Origin: Jonesia denitrificans DSM 20603
GTDB lineage: Bacteria; Actinomycetota; Actinomycetes; Actinomycetales; Cellulomonadaceae
Direction of reading: 5' to 3'
Length of the DNA stretch: 64,000 nucleotides
NCBI RefSeq assembly: GCF_000024065.1
Contig: NC_013174.1
Location: 124,001-188,000 of the forward strand
Under the pieces are notes generated by a model. It was not told where the DNA came from. It saw only the letters and a list, made by a program, of their open reading frames with translations, and did no database searches. This document shows, one piece after another, positions 60,882-64,000 of the stretch; position 1 is the stretch's first letter; each line of letters starts with the position of its first letter. Position numbers and translations under genes: made by a program.

Positions 60882-62569
60882 GCGTCATCCCTCCTTGTCT
60901 GGTCGATGTGTTGAGTTGCTTGGGAGTCGTTGGGTTGAGGGGGTACCACCGGGATTTCGACAGGTGTGACTACAGGAAATCCTGATGCTGCAGTGGACGG
61001 TCGATGAGTGTCGTGGTCGGCGGGGCTTGTGTGCTCAGGTTGTGGCGAGGAGGTGCCCGGTGTTGGCGGTGGTTGGGTGGAAATCAGTTGGGTTCCTGCT
61101 TGATCGAGTTGTTGCATCCACTGCACGTGCTGTGTATCTTGCGCGGCACGGTCGTGTGGGTCTACTGCCTCAACCGTGTCGGAGTTGTTGGCAACCGAGC
61201 GTTTCCTGACTGGCAGGTCGTCCACTGACGATGCGCCACGCAAGGGGAGTGGGGAGGGGCGCCGTGCATTGTCTGAAATCCGCAGCAGGAGTGCCACAAT
61301 CACCCAGTTGGCGAGGAGGGACGATCCGCCGTAAGCAACAAAGGGTGTGGTTAAACCTGTCAGCGGGATGAGTCGAGTGACACCACCGATGACCACAAAG
61401 AGTTGCCATGCAATGACGAAAGCCAACCCGGAGGCGAGGAGTTTTCCGAACCCATCTCGGGTGCCTAGTGCGACCCGAAAGCCACGTTGCACAAACAGCA
61501 TGTACACCAACAGGATGGCGAACAACCCCATGAGGCCGAGTTCTTCGCCGAGTGAGGCGTAAATGAAATCGGAGTAGGAGTAGGGAACAATCCAGGGGCG
61601 TCCTTCGCCGAGGCCGGTTCCGGTGAGTCCACCTGACGCCATGCCAAACATTCCGCGTACGAGTTGCCCGGAACCTCCGACGGCTTGGTTGAAAATTTCG
61701 TTGTCCAGTGCGTTGAGCCACGCTGCGAAGCGGGCTCGGACGTGACCAAATTGGCTGAGTGCGGCCACGACACCCACACTGAACATGCCTAAACCGATGA
61801 GAATCCAGCTGACTCGTTCGGTGGCGATGTAGAGCATGGCAACGAACAAACCAAAGAACAGCAGGGAGGTTCCCAGGTCGCGTTGCATGACGAGAATGAC
61901 AATGGAGACAGCCCACACGAGGATGATTGGACCAAAGTCGCGCATTCGGGGGAGGTGGATACCCCACACTTTGGGTCCGCCGAGTGCAAGCCGGTCTCGG
62001 TTTTCGACGAGGTAGCCAGCGAAGAAGATCGCGAGCATGATCTTGGAGAACTCAGCTGGTTGAAGGGAGAACGGCCCGATGTTGATCCAGATTTGGGCGC
62101 CGTTGATTCTGCTTCCAATTCCCGGCATCAATGGCATCATCGCAATGATGAGGGCCGCAAGCATCGTGACATATATGTAGCGACGGAGGATGCGGTGGTC
62201 TCGGACCACGATGAGGACGATCGCTGCTGCGAGGATACCTAACGCTGTCCATCCCAGCTGTTTGGTGGCGAGTGTTGCGTCGGTGGCCTGGTCAATACGG
62301 AAAATCATGGCCAAGCCAATGTTGTTGAGAACAAAGGCGAGCGGGAAAATGAGTGGGTCTGCGTAGGGAGCAAATTTTCGGATCACAAGGTGGAGTCCCA
62401 CCCCGAGCCCGCCCATGGCCGCAATGAACGGAATGATCCCGGCTGGGATGGCGTCGTTGAGCGCAAAACCGATGATTGTGTACGCGGCTACGCCGATTCC
62501 GAGGGCAACAAGAACAAGGAAAAGTTCGCTGCCACGGCGAGTGCGTACCTGTGGCGTGTCGATGCTCAC
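60878..62569 (-). CDS. rodA: RodA/FtsW-family peptidoglycan glycosyltransferase
   Basis: A 563-residue SEDS protein with about twelve helices. Family motifs include NGAQIWINIGPFSLQPAEFSK, MQRDLGTSLLFFG, WIVPYSYSDFIYASLGEELG and TTPFVAYGGSSLLANW. An unusually long hydrophilic Pro/Thr/Gln-rich cytoplasmic tail of about 130 residues follows. It polymerises lipid II with PbpA. The GTG start lies three bases after the PP2C stop. Confidence 0.95.
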   Translation of the reverse strand: MSIDTPQVRTRRGSELFLVLVALGIGVAAYTIIGFALNDAIPAGIIPFIAAMGGLGVGLHLVIRKFAPYADPLIFPLAFVLNNIGLAMIFRIDQATDATLATKQLGWTALGILAAAIVLIVVRDHRILRRYIYVTMLAALIIAMMPLMPGIGSRINGAQIWINIGPFSLQPAEFSKIMLAIFFAGYLVENRDRLALGGPKVWGIHLPRMRDFGPIILVWAVSIVILVMQRDLGTSLLFFGLFVAMLYIATERVSWILIGLGMFSVGVVAALSQFGHVRARFAAWLNALDNEIFNQAVGGSGQLVRGMFGMASGGLTGTGLGEGRPWIVPYSYSDFIYASLGEELGLMGLFAILLVYMLFVQRGFRVALGTRDGFGKLLASGLAFVIAWQLFVVIGGVTRLIPLTGLTTPFVAYGGSSLLANWVIVALLLRISDNARRPSPLPLRGASSVDDLPVRKRSVANNSDTVEAVDPHDRAAQDTQHVQWMQQLDQAGTQLISTQPPPTPGTSSPQPEHTSPADHDTHRPSTAASGFPVVTPVEIPVVPPQPNDSQATQHIDQTRRDDA

Positions 62570-62572
62570 TGG

Positions 62573-64000
62573 TCAGCTCCCTTCGCTGGTGGCTGGTGCC
62601 TTCGTGTCGGTGCTGCTGGAAGGTTCAGTTGTGGAGTCGGGTTGGGGTGTGTCCGGCTCCGTGGTGGTGTCAGGGTTGGTGCCCGCCTCTGGTGCTGGTG
62701 TGATCGACTGTGCGAGTTCTTCGACGCGCGCTTTGGCGTCATCCAGTGATTGTGCTCTGACGGTGGAGTGGACTTTCCCTGCTTCAAACGCGCTCAGTTC
62801 GTTGACTGGGACGTCAGAGACGTCGATCACTGACGATAGGTGAATCGGCCCTACTGATTGCGGGAATCCGTTGAAGATGGCGACTTTCCCGTTGTAGGAG
62901 CCAACAAAGTATTGGTGCGATCCCCACCAGTAAGCGCCGTAGCCAGCTGAGGCGAGGAGCGCGAGGATGAGGAATGTGTTGATGAGGGTGCGTACAGCTC
63001 CACGTCGCCGTGGTTGGGCGGGAACCATGACGTCATCGATGTCGACGTCTTCACCGGAGTCGGCGGATCGCGCGCCGGTGGGGGAGTCGTCTGTGATTGC
63101 GGCGAGGTCAGTGTCGCTGAGCTGGAGTGACCCGGTGTGGGTGTCAGGTTCGGCGTCACCGCGGCGTATCGCTTCTGCGCGTTCGATGACGGCGACCACG
63201 GCGTCGTGGGCTTCGGTGAGGAGTTGCTTGCTCTCTGATGATGCGCCGCCCTCGTCGAGGGCTGCAGGAAGGTCTTCACCGTAGGCGATGGAGCCGACGG
63301 CGATGGCTGCGGGAAGGTCTCGGTCGGGCAGGGGGCTGTCAGGTGCGTCTGTGTCGTAGATGTCCGCGACAACGCAGGTGATGTTGTCGCTGCCTCCACC
63401 GCGCAGTGCGAGTTGAATGAGGTATTCGGAGCAGAGTTCGATGTCTTGGACGTCTCGCAGTGTTTGTTCCATGGTTTCGAACCTGACGAACCCGGAGAGC
63501 CCATCTGAGCACAGGAGCCACCGGTCTCCGGGGCGGGCTTCTCGGATGGAGAGGTCGGGGACGAGGTCGAGTTCGAAGTCTCCGAGTACGCGCATAACGA
63601 CGGAGCGTTGTGGGTGTGTTTCTGCTTCGTCGGGTGTGATTTTTCCGGCGTCGACAAGGTGTTGAACGAAGGTGTGGTCTTTGGTGACTTGGGTGAGTCG
63701 ACCGTCACGCAGGAGGTAGCCGCGGGAGTCGCCCATGTGTGCCATGGCGAGTTTATTTTCGCCAAGAAGGAGAGCGGTGACGGTGGTGCCCATGCCAGCA
63801 AGTGAGCGGTGATCGCGAGCTTGGGTGACCAGGTCGATGCGCGCACGTTCGACTGCTTCGCCTAACCGTTCCAGCATGGAGGATGTGTCTACTGGTTCGT
63901 TGTTGAGGGGAGCGATGGAGGCGACACACAGCGCCGATGCAACATCACCGCCTGCGTGTCCCCCCATACCGTCGGCGACCAAGAGGAGGCGTTCTCCTGC
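62573..64000 (-). CDS. pstP: PP2C-type protein phosphatase PstP, partial
   Basis: The frame is open to the window edge, so the first residues are missing; 475 residues are visible. LVADGMGGHAGG carries the metal-binding aspartate, and MGDSRGYLL, LLCSDGLSGF and GGSDNITCVV complete the PP2C fold. A linker and one membrane helix (TLINTFLILALLASAGYGAYWW) follow, then an external domain and an acidic Thr/Pro tail. It removes phosphates from PknA and PknB. It heads the visible part of the operon with rodA, pbpA, pknA and pknB. Confidence 0.93.
   Translation of the reverse strand, partial: AGERLLLVADGMGGHAGGDVASALCVASIAPLNNEPVDTSSMLERLGEAVERARIDLVTQARDHRSLAGMGTTVTALLLGENKLAMAHMGDSRGYLLRDGRLTQVTKDHTFVQHLVDAGKITPDEAETHPQRSVVMRVLGDFELDLVPDLSIREARPGDRWLLCSDGLSGFVRFETMEQTLRDVQDIELCSEYLIQLALRGGGSDNITCVVADIYDTDAPDSPLPDRDLPAAIAVGSIAYGEDLPAALDEGGASSESKQLLTEAHDAVVAVIERAEAIRRGDAEPDTHTGSLQLSDTDLAAITDDSPTGARSADSGEDVDIDDVMVPAQPRRRGAVRTLINTFLILALLASAGYGAYWWGSHQYFVGSYNGKVAIFNGFPQSVGPIHLSSVIDVSDVPVNELSAFEAGKVHSTVRAQSLDDAKARVEELAQSITPAPEAGTNPDTTTEPDTPQPDSTTEPSSSTDTKAPATSEGS

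Noticed and set aside
55667-62569. pknB-pknA-pbpA-rodA operon as novel
   Set aside because: Gene order and domains match the well-known actinobacterial origin-proximal cluster.
1-64000. tRNA, rRNA, CRISPR, insertion sequence or prophage
   Set aside because: I found no tRNA-like TTCGAATC arms with acceptor stems, no regularly spaced repeats, and no transposase, integrase or phage structural genes.

Overview
The window is high-GC DNA with GTG and TTG starts, GTGA/ATGA four-base gene overlaps and several probable leaderless promoters, all typical of an actinobacterium. The block from about 50.4 to 64.0 kb (alanine-rich membrane protein, cyclophilin, rhomboid protease, crgA, DUF881 protein, trpG/pabA, pknB, pknA, pbpA, rodA/ftsW, PP2C phosphatase) has almost the gene order of the dnaA-proximal region of Mycobacterium tuberculosis (ppiA-crgA-Rv0012-trpG-pknB-pknA-pbpA-rodA-pstP). 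The right end is therefore probably close to the replication origin. Mycolic-acid genes are absent and gene content points to Micrococcales-type bacteria; the exact genus is an inference I cannot test. I see no rRNA, tRNA, CRISPR array, insertion sequence or prophage.

Left part (0-17 kb): a partial TetR regulator; a LysR regulator divergent from an MFS exporter; a zinc alcohol dehydrogenase; an ABC exporter coupled to a sensor kinase and response regulator (3928-7356); a DUF218 membrane protein; a glutamine amidotransferase; an Old Yellow Enzyme; a lipoprotein; an isolated M15 peptidase of flagellar type; thioredoxin with a CPVC membrane protein; a hexose-6-phosphate mutarotase homologue; and an unusual luciferase-like monooxygenase fused to a berberine-bridge-type FAD oxidase.

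Middle part (16-36 kb): a LacI regulator with two operators faces a tandem HAD phosphatase followed by an ECF importer (S, fused A-A', T). Then come an orphan membrane protein with an ABC exporter, a small cassette resembling type VII secretion substrates (25.6-28.6 kb), a polysaccharide deacetylase, a KstD-like flavoprotein and an SDR that share a probable TetR operator, an internally deleted MFS gene, arginine deiminase and a CorC/HlyC-type membrane protein.

The most interesting stretch is 36.2-45.3 kb. Four genes overlapping by four bases each encode a probable Fe-S winged-helix regulator, an NnrS-like membrane protein, a copper nitrite reductase fused to a large membrane domain and an extra cupredoxin, and a cytochrome P450. 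The geometry suggests nitrite reduction to NO plus NO handling. A divergent DUF2249 gene lies behind a near-ideal 28-bp palindrome. Next to it a CstR-like (Cys/Cys, no His) CsoR-family repressor is divergent from a CoA-disulfide reductase-rhodanese fusion and a 59-residue cysteine-rich protein. The operator of this system recurs 30 kb away over the promoter of the thioredoxin gene, which defines a likely persulfide/thiol regulon. Several intergenic regions carry long perfect hairpins without T-tracts that probably act as terminators for convergent genes.
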